Of a stretch of 62,029 nucleotides of DNA, positions 42,468-51,747 are shown piece after piece; the first letter of the stretch is position 1, and the number at the start of each line of letters is the position of its first letter. The notes beneath the pieces are model-generated. The model saw nothing but the letters and a program-made list of their open reading frames with translations, was not told where the DNA came from and ran no database searches. The position numbers were made by a program, and so were the translations under genes. Source of the stretch: Oscillospiraceae bacterium (GTDB taxonomy: Bacteria > Bacillota > Clostridia > Oscillospirales > Oscillospiraceae); contig SVLB01000010.1 in NCBI GenBank assembly GCA_015068135.1, positions 1-62,029 of the forward strand. The letters are read 5' to 3'.

Positions 42468-44489
42468 ATGTCACGTTATATACCCATGCCAGCCTATCCG
42501 GATATGATGCCGGTGGATATATCTTTCGTATTCGAAAGGGAAAAACCGGCAGGCAAGCACGGCTTTGTCCGGACAGACGGACATGACCTGCGTTTTGAAG
42601 ACGGCACATTAGCCCGTTTTTGGGGTGTGAACTTTAATGGGGGCGCATGCTTCCCCTCAAAAGAGTATGCCCGGCAGGTGGCAGGAAGGCTGGCCCAGGC
42701 AGGATGTAATATTGTGCGCTTTCATCAGCTGGATGCGGAGTGGGATACCCCTAATTTATTTTCCTATTCCAAGGGAAAGCGCGTCACTTCCACCCGTGAG
42801 CTGGACCGAAGATCTTTGGATCGGCTGGACTATTTGGTCTTTGCCCTGAAAAATGAGGGGATCTATTGCTACCTGGATATGCTGACCTACCGCAAATTTA
42901 AGGAGGAGGATGGCGTAGCCTTCCATAAAGATCTGCTGGATGCCGGCAAGCCCTGGTCTATGATCGATCCTCGTATGATCGAACTGCAAAAGGAGTATGC
43001 CACCCAGCTGTGGAATCATGTGAATCCGTATACGGGCCTGGCCTACAAGGATGATCCGGTGTTTGTGCTTACGGAGATCACCAACGAAAACGATCTGTTT
43101 TTGGATTCACCGGGAAAAAAGGTGGATTTTGTAAAGATCCCCTATTATGAAGGGATGTTTCGCGGACTTTTCCGGGATTGGCTCAGGGAGCAGAACCTGG
43201 AATATGACTGGGAATACTGCGACCTATATGCCCCCGATGAGCCCTTACTGCGGTTTAAGATCGATATCACCAAGAAGTATTTCCGGGAAATGCGGGATCA
43301 TCTTCGCTCTTTGGGGGTAAAGATCCCCATAGCCGGTACCAATTGGGCACACGGTCCCGGTTGCGCAAAGAGTCACGAGGAAATGGATTTTACCGATAAC
43401 CACTGGTATTTCTATGACTGGAAATGGGGCAATACAGAACGTATCTGCACACACAGAAGCATCACATCCACCGAAAAGGTTTCCGGTCTGACGGGACAGC
43501 GGCACCCCAATAAGCCCATGTTCATTTCCGAGTGGGATATGCCCTGGCCCAATGCCTTCCGGGCAGAAGGCCCCATTTGGTTTGCGGCGATGGGTGCCCT
43601 TCAGAATCTGTCGGGATTTACGATCCACACCTATTCCTATTCCACACGACTGGACAAAATGGATGTGTTGGGAAAAGAACTAAACGGCGCAGTTGGCGGT
43701 GTTCCTTATCGGGAAGGCATCTTTTCCACCTGGAACGATCCTGCGAAATTCGGGCTTTTTTACCATGCGGCCTTGCTGTTCCGCAGAGGGGATGTGAGTC
43801 CTGCCAAACAGAAAGTGGCCTTCAAGGTAACCGACTACAGTAAGTCCAACTACCAGGCGGCTATTTCCGGCCTGGAGCGGCATCAAATGGCCATCACCTT
43901 TGATGATGAACTGCCGCAGGGCTATGACCGATTGGTTTTGGACACAGATCTGGTCTGCCAGGAGGAAGAGGGAAAGCTGATATCGGATACCGGGCAGCTT
44001 TGGCGCAATATCAAACGGCAGATCGGCGCGGTGGATACGGAGCGCACCAAGATCGTCTACGGCTTTATTGGCAAGGGCGGTTCGGCGGCCTCTACCCAAA
44101 GACGCAAGCCGGTATTTATCGATCTGGACGGAATGCGCGTGGATTCCCGGACGGACTTTGCTGTGGTAGCGCTGTCCAGTCTGACGGATGCTCCCATTGA
44201 GGAATCAGACAATCTGCTTTTGTCGGCCATTGGCAGGGCAAGAAATACCGGTGCCCAGTTTGACGGTGATAAAATGCTGGATGTTGGACATGCGCCGATC
44301 ATGGCAGAAGTGGTGGAGGCAGAGGTCCAGATCCGCACGAAGCTGGGGGACAGCCTGAAGGTTTGGGGTGTGAATGCCGAAGGCTTTTATTGCGGCAAGC
44401 TTCCCACCACCTACGAAAACGGGATCCTGTCTTTCTACATAGGCGACCAGGCAAATCCTGCCTGTTATTACCTGATCGTGAAAGAGTAA
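42468..44489 (+). CDS. Clan GH-A glycoside hydrolase (cellulase-like), cytoplasmic
   Basis: A 673-residue TIM-barrel hydrolase without a signal peptide. FWGVNFNGGACFPSKEYA and GCNIVRFHQLDAEW form the first barrel strands, VLTEITNEND carries the acid/base (Glu207), FTDNHWYFYDW lies on a middle strand, and MFISEWDMPW carries the nucleophile (Glu355). About 200 C-terminal residues are probably beta-sandwich. AGGAGG lies six bases before the ATG. The exact GH family is not fixed by eye; GH5-like is closest. Being cytoplasmic between three exported proteins, it would act on an imported saccharide. Confidence 0.83.
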   Translation: MSRYIPMPAYPDMMPVDISFVFEREKPAGKHGFVRTDGHDLRFEDGTLARFWGVNFNGGACFPSKEYARQVAGRLAQAGCNIVRFHQLDAEWDTPNLFSYSKGKRVTSTRELDRRSLDRLDYLVFALKNEGIYCYLDMLTYRKFKEEDGVAFHKDLLDAGKPWSMIDPRMIELQKEYATQLWNHVNPYTGLAYKDDPVFVLTEITNENDLFLDSPGKKVDFVKIPYYEGMFRGLFRDWLREQNLEYDWEYCDLYAPDEPLLRFKIDITKKYFREMRDHLRSLGVKIPIAGTNWAHGPGCAKSHEEMDFTDNHWYFYDWKWGNTERICTHRSITSTEKVSGLTGQRHPNKPMFISEWDMPWPNAFRAEGPIWFAAMGALQNLSGFTIHTYSYSTRLDKMDVLGKELNGAVGGVPYREGIFSTWNDPAKFGLFYHAALLFRRGDVSPAKQKVAFKVTDYSKSNYQAAISGLERHQMAITFDDELPQGYDRLVLDTDLVCQEEEGKLISDTGQLWRNIKRQIGAVDTERTKIVYGFIGKGGSAASTQRRKPVFIDLDGMRVDSRTDFAVVALSSLTDAPIEESDNLLLSAIGRARNTGAQFDGDKMLDVGHAPIMAEVVEAEVQIRTKLGDSLKVWGVNAEGFYCGKLPTTYENGILSFYIGDQANPACYYLIVKE

Positions 44490-44513
44490 TGATTACAGTT
44501 AGGAGGAAACGCA

Positions 44514-47500
44514 ATGAAAAAACGTATATGGGCTTTTGTGATCGTAGCAATGCTTCTGGTAAGCGCGCTGACGGTTGGTGCGTTTGCGCAGGACAGCAGC
44601 GGCCAATTCTCGGCAGGCTATGCCATGGAAGAGCTGATCGCGGCAGGGGATACCACGGAGTATGTCCTGACGGGCAGCGGTAAGAATACCGGTGCCAATG
44701 ACCCGATTTGCATCACCTGCATTGCTATGCAGGATCGCAACGGAAAAACCGTACTGCTAATGAGTGCGGATTTTGCAAGTATTCCCCTGGAGGTAGGGCA
44801 GAAGGTCCGTGACGCTGTTTCCAAGGCCACCGGTGTGCCCCTGGAGAATATTCTGATCAGTGCCACCCATACCCACTCCAGCCTGGAGCTGAATGCCACC
44901 TATGGCATCACCTATCAGCTGAAAAACAGACTCTACAGCAAGGCCGTCACTGCGGCGCAAGCGGCTATGGAAGATCTGTCCCCGGCGGTAATTCGTGTGG
45001 GCTCTGTAGAGGTAGCGGATGCCGATGGAAACCCCATGAACTTCATTCGCCATGCCTACCGTGCCGATGGCGTGGCGGCAGGTGATAACCACCGTAAAGA
45101 GGGCGCCAAATCCGTTTTATATGGGTATCAGGGGATGAGCGGCGAATACTGCTCTGAGGCAGATACGACCATGCATCTTTTGGCGTTTGAATGTGAAGGA
45201 GAAGATCCCATTGTATTGGCAAACTGGCGTGTCCATGCAACTACCTTCAGCGCAGGAGGCAGCAGTCAGATCAGTGCCGATTTTATTGGCAGCTTCCGGG
45301 ATCAGATGGCCGCAGACGGATACCGTGCCATCTACTTCCAGGGCGCCAGTGGCGATGTGAATCCGAGAGATATTATTCAGCAGGTTGAGAATCCGGATAG
45401 CTATGTTGGACCGGAACGGGTGTCCTATGGCCAGACCCTGGCGGCCAATGCGAAAGCGGCACTTACGGGAGATACCATGCAGACGGTTCCTGCCGGTACA
45501 CTGCGTACCGCTGTGGCATCCTATACGCCTGCCGCCAGGACAAGCTTTAATAATGTACCGGATACCAAGACCGATGCGGAAGTTTATGCAAAGGCACAGC
45601 AGATCCTGGATGGCGGTACAAACGCATGGCAGGACAATTGGTATGAAAGTGAAAAGGACTACGGCATTTACAGTGTAATTCATGCAAGAGCCATCGTGAA
45701 CCAGTTCAACAGTGATGGGACACCCAAGACTTCGGTCTGCGATCCCATTGAGGTGGGTAGCTTCAGTATTGGCAATGAGGTCGCATTTTTGCGGGTACCC
45801 GGTGAAATGTTTACCGAAACCTCTGTGGCCCTGGAGCAGGCTTGTGCCAATGCGGGCTATGAAATGACCTTTATTTTGGGATATACCAATGAGCACGTGG
45901 GATATTTCCCCAGTGCCGCTGCCTATGGCTATGGCTGCTATGAAGCTGATGTCAGCCGGTATGCCAGTGGTGTGGCAGAAGGGATTCAGCAGACCCTGAC
46001 AGGTTCTTTGCAGGACCTGAAAAAATACTGTGAATGTGGCGGCGCAGCAGAAGGAAAGGGAAGACATACCTGCCAGGCTGTGCAGTGGACTGCCTGGACG
46101 GAAGATGACGCTCTGCCTACGGATGCAGGCAATTATAAGCTGATGAATGATGTGACCCTCTCTGCCCCTTATACCCCCGCAGGAGAAGTTCATCTGGATC
46201 TGAACGGTCATACAGTTCAGAAGTCCGGTCCCCGCGTGATCGTTGTGAATGGAAACGATCTGACGGTTACCGATACCAGCCCCGAGCAGACCGGCACCAT
46301 CAAGCTTAACAGAACCACTGTGTATGCTACCGGAAATAACGGTGGCATCCTATGGGTGCAGAGCGGAAGCTTCACCCTGTACGGCGGTACACTGGACGGT
46401 TCTTTGGTAAAGACCACTCACGACCGGGGCGGTGCGGCTGTGAACGTATCTCCCGGACATAGCTTTATCATGTACGGCGGAAAAGTGATCGGCGGTGAGG
46501 CGACCTCCGCCGACGGTGAGGCGACCTCCGCCGGCGGTGCGGTCAGCACCCTGGGCGTGATGGAACTCTACGGCGGCACCGTTACGGGCGGTAAGGCCGA
46601 CAACGGCGGCAATGTGGCGGTGCTCACAGCCTCCGGTGCAAGAGGACTTCTGCGGATCTATGGCGGTAGTGTGGAAAAGGGTACCGCCACTGCCGCAGGC
46701 GGTAATATTGCGGTACTGGGTGCAGCTTACAGTGAAACCAATATCAAGCAGGCAGAGGCCTACATTTATGCAGGTTCTGTCACAGACGGTACAGCGGTCA
46801 GCGGCGGTAATGTTGCTGTTCTGGGCGCCCAGGCGGAGATCTCCGGAGGCAAGCTCTCCGGTGGTATCGCAACCTCCGACGGCGGCAATCTCCTGGCAGA
46901 GGGCGTCTACGACGCTACCTATGCCAAGGTGCTGAGCGCAACGGTGGAGATCACCGACGGCACAGTCACCGGCGGCACTGCCTCTGAGGGCGGCAATCTG
47001 TCCATCCGTGGCGCGTATACAGAAAAGACCAATGCAGGTACGATCCAAGCCAATTCCGCTGCGGTTACTATGTCCGGCGGTTCCATCACCGCAGGCAAGG
47101 CAACCGGAACCTACGGCGGCAATGTTCAGGTAGGCAGCGGTGCTGTGCTGAACCTGAACGGCGGTGATGTCACCGGTGGTACGACTGCAGGGCATGGCGG
47201 AAACATTGCGGTCAATAAGTATAGCTATGATGCAAACGGTGAGCTGACCTACAGCTGGGCGGCAGGTGGCAGCCTGAATATTTCCGGCAATGCACGGATC
47301 AGCCAGGGCGTTGCCACGAAAAACGCAGGCAATATCCTTATGTTCGGCGCTATGAAAATGTCCGGCGGTATCATTCAGGACGGTACTACGGGCGCCTTTG
47401 GTGTCAATATCCGTGCAGAGGGCGGTTCCAACCTGAACCTTTCCGGCGGTCAGATCGCAGGCGGTGTCTATGTCAATAATGCCAATTCGATTACACTGTC

Positions 47501-49958
47501 CGGCGGGGTTCAGATCCTTCCGTCTTTGACCTCCGAAGGCTATACTGCAAACGAAGGTCTGAAACTGCAGAAGGACTTTACCGGCTCCAAGAAGCTGAAG
47601 ATCTCCGGTTTGACAGCAGGTGCCAGGGTGGAAATCGTGATGGGTGCCAATACGGGTGCCTTTGCGACCCTGCCGGAAACCATGCCTGAGGGCATGAATG
47701 CCGCGGCCTATGCAGGCTTCTTCGTGCCCACCAACGCCGCTTACTCCGTAACCGTGGATGCGGAAAACAATACACTGAATTTGGCATCCGGACATATCCA
47801 CTGCGAATGCGGCGGTGCAGCGGCAGGTGTACCCGGGCACACCTGCGAGCTGGTGACCTGGACAGCGAAAACCGGTTGGATCGGGGACAACAACCTGACC
47901 GAGGGCGGTCACTACTATCTGTCCGGCAATTCCAGCGGTATCCGGGTTGGCAGTACCAGCGCAGCAAAGAATGTCCATCTTTGCCTGAACGGCCATGCCG
48001 TGAATAATACGGCAGAAGGACAGCGCACGGTTATGATCTACGGTGCAGGCTCTTTGACTGTCTGTGACCATGACGGCACCGGTGTGATCACCGGCACCTC
48101 CAAGACCATGACCGAAGGCACGGTTATCTGGATGAATGACGCCAAGGGCTCTTTTACCCTGTATGGAGGCGATCTCTATGCCGGGGAGGGTACCACTGGG
48201 CTGAACCGTGGTGGCATCGTGGGCTACTACGGAACCTTGAATATGTATGGCGGCACCATCACCGGTACTGACCTGACTGCAAGCGGCACATCTGCTGACA
48301 ATGGCTGGGGCGGTGCAGTGCTTGTCAATACGCTGAATATGTACGGCGGCACCATCAACGGCGGCAGTGCTGTCAACGGTGGCGCAGTGGTTGCCAGAAC
48401 GGAGCTGAATATGTATGGCGGTACCATTTTCGGCGGTGCTGCCGATGCTGAAGCCGGTCTGGGCGGTGCGCTGTATTTGGATGGTGCTAAGCTGAATATT
48501 TCCGGCGGTACCATTTCCGGTGGCTCTGCCTACAACGGCGCAACGATCTACGCCAAGGATGCCACCGTCACCATGGATGGCGGAACCGTTATCGGCGGCT
48601 CTGCTGTGAATAACGGCGGCGCCATCATGCTGGCAAACGGAAGTGTCATGAACCTGAACGGCGGCAGTGTCGTTGGCGGCACCGGCGGTGTCCGCGGCGG
48701 TGCCTTCATGGTCAATGGCGGCGGTACAATGCTGCATGTTAAGGGCGGTAAGGTCATTGGCGGAACCGTGTCCGGCAACGGCAGTGCGGTATTTGTCAAC
48801 GGTGCCGGTCAACTCCATGTTACCGGCGGCACGATTGAGAAGGGCAATGTTTATATTTCCGGCGGCAAGCTGTTCCCCAGCGGCGGTGAAGTGGAAGAAG
48901 TTCGGATCCACTCCCTGACCTACGCCAGCGATTTTACTGTCAGCGGCGCGCCTGTGCTGAAAAATGTGGTCCTGGATGTAGAAACCAGTTCTGTTGATAC
49001 GTTCTATGTAAAAGCGCTGACCGATGGCGCTTCCATAACCTTTGACCCTGTGACTTCCGGCTACGAAAACGGCGCAAAGTTTGCCTCTGTCATGGATCCT
49101 GGTGAGTATGCACAATACTTTGTTACAGCCGATACCTTAATGGCAGATCAGGTGAAGGATGGCTTGTACTGGGTGGACAGCCCCATTTTGGCTTACAATG
49201 CGGATGGCGTTTATACTGAGACGACCTTGCCGGTCACCGTTACGGAAGATCTGCAGCTGATCTTGAACCGCGACCTGGATAAAGACCTTACGGTAAACAG
49301 CCGGCTGAGCCTGGACCTGAACGGCAATCAGCTAAGCGGAAGCATTACCGGTACCGGAAGCCTTGCTTTGGCAGATTCCGCAACCGATGACTTTACCGGC
49401 GATTACGGTCAGATCACCGGCATAGTGTCTGTAGACGTGGAAGATTTCACAAGCTTTGATGGAAAGACTTATCTTGTGGTCAAGGAAGAGGATGCCTATT
49501 CCGCCCACCGCTATAGTGTGAAGCTGACCCATGTGACTCTCCGCCCCGCTGCCGATGCCTTGGGCTATAAGGCGCAGTTTAAGGGAGACGGAACCGTTTG
49601 CAGCTATGTGACGGACTTCGGCTTCCGGCTGTGGGTGGATGACAATGCTGCTAAGACCTTCGGCAAAGGATGCAGCTTTGAAAACGGTCAGGTATTGACC
49701 TTGCGGCTGAAAGACATTTTGGCATCCGATGGCGGCGAACGCACGATCCACGGCGAGGCTTTCATCACCTTCCGTGATGTAGCGGAACCTGCAACCAGTG
49801 CATCTCACAGCACCACCATGAAGCAGACCCTTCAGACCATCAACGAAGCCTGGATGTCCTACTCCGAAGGCCAACGCAATGCGGTCAAGGAGCTTTGCGA
49901 CCGCTATGCCATCACCAAGGACTGGGAACTGACCAATATTTATCCCGCTGAATCCTGA
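44514..49958 (+). CDS. Secreted ceramidase-family domain fused to giant beta-helix repeats (1814 aa)
   Basis: The Sec signal peptide (MKKRIWAFVIVAMLLVSALT, cleavage near AFA-Q) lacks a lipobox. Residues 30-500 are the fourth ceramidase-like domain of the window: ISATHTHSSLEL (His119, His121), NWRVHATTF, GASGDVNPRD, VPGEMFTET, NEHVGYFPSAAAYG. Residues 506-1095 and 1097-1555 are two beta-helix modules, each opening with CECGGAAxGxxxHTC and rich in GGT/GGN rungs. A partial third module starts near 1560. The last 150 residues (VTLRPAADALGYKAQF and onward) form a globular end without a sorting motif. AGGAGG lies seven bases before the ATG. It joins in one chain what the genes at 35827 and 41033 provide separately. 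Confidence 0.87.
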   Translation: MKKRIWAFVIVAMLLVSALTVGAFAQDSSGQFSAGYAMEELIAAGDTTEYVLTGSGKNTGANDPICITCIAMQDRNGKTVLLMSADFASIPLEVGQKVRDAVSKATGVPLENILISATHTHSSLELNATYGITYQLKNRLYSKAVTAAQAAMEDLSPAVIRVGSVEVADADGNPMNFIRHAYRADGVAAGDNHRKEGAKSVLYGYQGMSGEYCSEADTTMHLLAFECEGEDPIVLANWRVHATTFSAGGSSQISADFIGSFRDQMAADGYRAIYFQGASGDVNPRDIIQQVENPDSYVGPERVSYGQTLAANAKAALTGDTMQTVPAGTLRTAVASYTPAARTSFNNVPDTKTDAEVYAKAQQILDGGTNAWQDNWYESEKDYGIYSVIHARAIVNQFNSDGTPKTSVCDPIEVGSFSIGNEVAFLRVPGEMFTETSVALEQACANAGYEMTFILGYTNEHVGYFPSAAAYGYGCYEADVSRYASGVAEGIQQTLTGSLQDLKKYCECGGAAEGKGRHTCQAVQWTAWTEDDALPTDAGNYKLMNDVTLSAPYTPAGEVHLDLNGHTVQKSGPRVIVVNGNDLTVTDTSPEQTGTIKLNRTTVYATGNNGGILWVQSGSFTLYGGTLDGSLVKTTHDRGGAAVNVSPGHSFIMYGGKVIGGEATSADGEATSAGGAVSTLGVMELYGGTVTGGKADNGGNVAVLTASGARGLLRIYGGSVEKGTATAAGGNIAVLGAAYSETNIKQAEAYIYAGSVTDGTAVSGGNVAVLGAQAEISGGKLSGGIATSDGGNLLAEGVYDATYAKVLSATVEITDGTVTGGTASEGGNLSIRGAYTEKTNAGTIQANSAAVTMSGGSITAGKATGTYGGNVQVGSGAVLNLNGGDVTGGTTAGHGGNIAVNKYSYDANGELTYSWAAGGSLNISGNARISQGVATKNAGNILMFGAMKMSGGIIQDGTTGAFGVNIRAEGGSNLNLSGGQIAGGVYVNNANSITLSGGVQILPSLTSEGYTANEGLKLQKDFTGSKKLKISGLTAGARVEIVMGANTGAFATLPETMPEGMNAAAYAGFFVPTNAAYSVTVDAENNTLNLASGHIHCECGGAAAGVPGHTCELVTWTAKTGWIGDNNLTEGGHYYLSGNSSGIRVGSTSAAKNVHLCLNGHAVNNTAEGQRTVMIYGAGSLTVCDHDGTGVITGTSKTMTEGTVIWMNDAKGSFTLYGGDLYAGEGTTGLNRGGIVGYYGTLNMYGGTITGTDLTASGTSADNGWGGAVLVNTLNMYGGTINGGSAVNGGAVVARTELNMYGGTIFGGAADAEAGLGGALYLDGAKLNISGGTISGGSAYNGATIYAKDATVTMDGGTVIGGSAVNNGGAIMLANGSVMNLNGGSVVGGTGGVRGGAFMVNGGGTMLHVKGGKVIGGTVSGNGSAVFVNGAGQLHVTGGTIEKGNVYISGGKLFPSGGEVEEVRIHSLTYASDFTVSGAPVLKNVVLDVETSSVDTFYVKALTDGASITFDPVTSGYENGAKFASVMDPGEYAQYFVTADTLMADQVKDGLYWVDSPILAYNADGVYTETTLPVTVTEDLQLILNRDLDKDLTVNSRLSLDLNGNQLSGSITGTGSLALADSATDDFTGDYGQITGIVSVDVEDFTSFDGKTYLVVKEEDAYSAHRYSVKLTHVTLRPAADALGYKAQFKGDGTVCSYVTDFGFRLWVDDNAAKTFGKGCSFENGQVLTLRLKDILASDGGERTIHGEAFITFRDVAEPATSASHSTTMKQTLQTINEAWMSYSEGQRNAVKELCDRYAITKDWELTNIYPAES
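46494..46535 (+). repeat. 21-bp tandem repeat inside the fusion gene
   Basis: Two 21-bp units, GGTGAGGCGACCTCCGCCGA-C then the same with one base changed, encode GEATSADGEATSAGG between beta-helix rungs. In frame, so copy changes would add or remove seven residues. Confidence 0.8.
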
Positions 49959-50009
49959 GAAAATATCCGATAGATATTCTTCTCGCTCCTAACATAGTTC
50001 CCTAAAAGG

Positions 50010-50040
50010 GCAAAAGCCGCCGTTGATCGGCGGCTTTTGC
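50010..50040 (+). terminator. Terminator of the 35827-49958 block
   Basis: Stem GCAAAAGCCGCCG/CGGCGGCTTTTGC with loop TTGAT, about 50 bases after the last stop. Confidence 0.8.
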
Positions 50041-50092
50041 ACGAAATGGGGTCGTCTTAAAAACAGTACGCAGTAGAATTGCCAAACAGATA

Positions 50093-50123
50093 GGCGCTGT
50101 CTCGATCCTTTTGAGACAGCGCC
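50093..50123 (-). terminator. Hairpin after the second MATE gene
   Basis: Stem GGCGCTGTCTC/GAGACAGCGCC, 32 bases beyond the MATE stop on the minus strand. The T tract is weak, so it is a probable terminator only. Confidence 0.55.
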
Positions 50124-50154
50124 TTAACGATAGAAATTTGCAGTTTACAGTTAC

Positions 50155-51582
50155 TCAAGCGCTCGCTTGCAGATCTCTTGCGGTACGGATCTTCTTGAGC
50201 ATATAGATAATAATGGGAATGGCGATCACAAGGGTCAACACATCCGCAAGGGCCTGAACAGAGGCGATACCCACATCCTCCAATAAGTAAGCCAGCGGAT
50301 ACAAAATGGGGATCATGCAGCTGCCCTGACGGGCGGTGGAGAGGGCCAAAGCACCCCAGGCATTTCCGAGACCTGCACAGAGCATATTGACAACCGCTAC
50401 CCATGCATGAATGGGCAGGGCAATGCACTGCAGTAAGGTGCAAAGCTTACCGAATTCCAGCATTTCCGTATCGGAGCCGGCAAAGGCGATGATCAAAGGC
50501 TCTACAAATACTGCGATCCCCACACCCATTACAACACCGCCGATAATGGCGACCAGGGAACTGAACCGATAGCTTTTGATCACCCGGTCGTATTTCTTGG
50601 CACCCCAGTTAAAGCCCGCAACGGGCTGGAAACCGGTACCGAAGCCCAAAATAATGCTGAAGGGGAACATCATGATTTTTGTAGCTACGCCCATGCCGCC
50701 CAATACGGAATCGGAGATCTCACCTGCCAGCTGATTGAGCAGAATACCGGCCACCACAGCCAAGCCGGAACGGAACATGGAGGAAGAACCAACGGCAACG
50801 ATTTGTCCCACAATATCTTTGTTAAAGCGAATATAGCGTACAGAAAGCCGAAGCATACTTCTGCGGAAAATATAAGGGAAGATCAGAATGCCAAAGCTGA
50901 CCCATTTGGAAATGGCAGTTGCCAGGGATGCACCGGCGACTTTCATAGCGGGGATATCAAAGGGCAGGGAAATGCCGTATTCTTTTTTAAGCCCCTCTGT
51001 ACCCAGGATCAAAATAGGATCCAAAACACAGTTAAGGATACCGCCAAACCCCATGCCGATCATGGATAGGGTAGCGCTGCCCTCACTGCGCAGACACTGG
51101 TTCATCACAAAGCTGGTTGCCATGAAGGGGGCGGCAAACAGCACATAGGTGGCATAGTCGATGGAATACTGCTCGCAGGTAGGGGTTGCGCCCAACAGCC
51201 GAACCATCCCGGTCATAAACACATTGCCGAAGATCATTACCAGGGCACCCAGTGCAAAGGCGCTGAAAAAGGCGGTGGACAGTACCTGATTAGCCTTTTT
51301 GGTATTACCCTGACCCAAAAGCCTGGCAATGTAGCTGTTTGCGCCAACTGCCAGCATGGAACCGGCCATCATGATCAGCTGATCCAGCGAGGCATTCACC
51401 GTAACGGCTGCGGTGGCCTCCTTGCCAAGACCGCTGACGAAATAGGTGTCAGCCAAAGAGTAAATGGAGTTGATCAAAAAGGCAACAATGGTAGGAATTG
51501 CCATTTTGAAGATAACTTTTGGAATGGGATCATTTGCCATCATCAGCCGACGGCTTTCCTGCTGCTCGGGTGTTCGTGCCAT
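50155..51582 (-). CDS. MATE-family efflux transporter
   Basis: A 475-residue membrane protein with about twelve hydrophobic helices and MATE signatures (MAIPTIVAFLINSIYSLADT, YFVSGLGKEATAAV, GFNWGAKKYDRV). The start at 51582 has GGAG eight bases before it; the ATG two codons upstream is too close to that site. It is only distantly similar to the MATE gene at 18354. Divergent from the PD-(D/E)XK gene. Confidence 0.88.
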   Translation of the reverse strand: MARTPEQQESRRLMMANDPIPKVIFKMAIPTIVAFLINSIYSLADTYFVSGLGKEATAAVTVNASLDQLIMMAGSMLAVGANSYIARLLGQGNTKKANQVLSTAFFSAFALGALVMIFGNVFMTGMVRLLGATPTCEQYSIDYATYVLFAAPFMATSFVMNQCLRSEGSATLSMIGMGFGGILNCVLDPILILGTEGLKKEYGISLPFDIPAMKVAGASLATAISKWVSFGILIFPYIFRRSMLRLSVRYIRFNKDIVGQIVAVGSSSMFRSGLAVVAGILLNQLAGEISDSVLGGMGVATKIMMFPFSIILGFGTGFQPVAGFNWGAKKYDRVIKSYRFSSLVAIIGGVVMGVGIAVFVEPLIIAFAGSDTEMLEFGKLCTLLQCIALPIHAWVAVVNMLCAGLGNAWGALALSTARQGSCMIPILYPLAYLLEDVGIASVQALADVLTLVIAIPIIIYMLKKIRTARDLQASA

Positions 51583-51747
51583 GGTCATTACTCCTGTTTC
51601 TATCTTACAAAGTTTAACAATTATACCATAGTGGAAAAATATTGTAAAGCACAGTGATTAAAAACATTATGCAGTATTGTAAATTCAGCACTAATATGAT
51701 ACATTTGTCATGAATCTACAAATGCATAAATTATCTGGAGGTGCGGT

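Noticed and set aside
46350..49115. 921-codon minus-strand frame inside the beta-helix fusion gene
   Set aside because: Created by the repetitive GGT/GGN codons on the opposite strand; translation is low-complexity, and the plus strand has a signal peptide, ribosome site and conserved modules.
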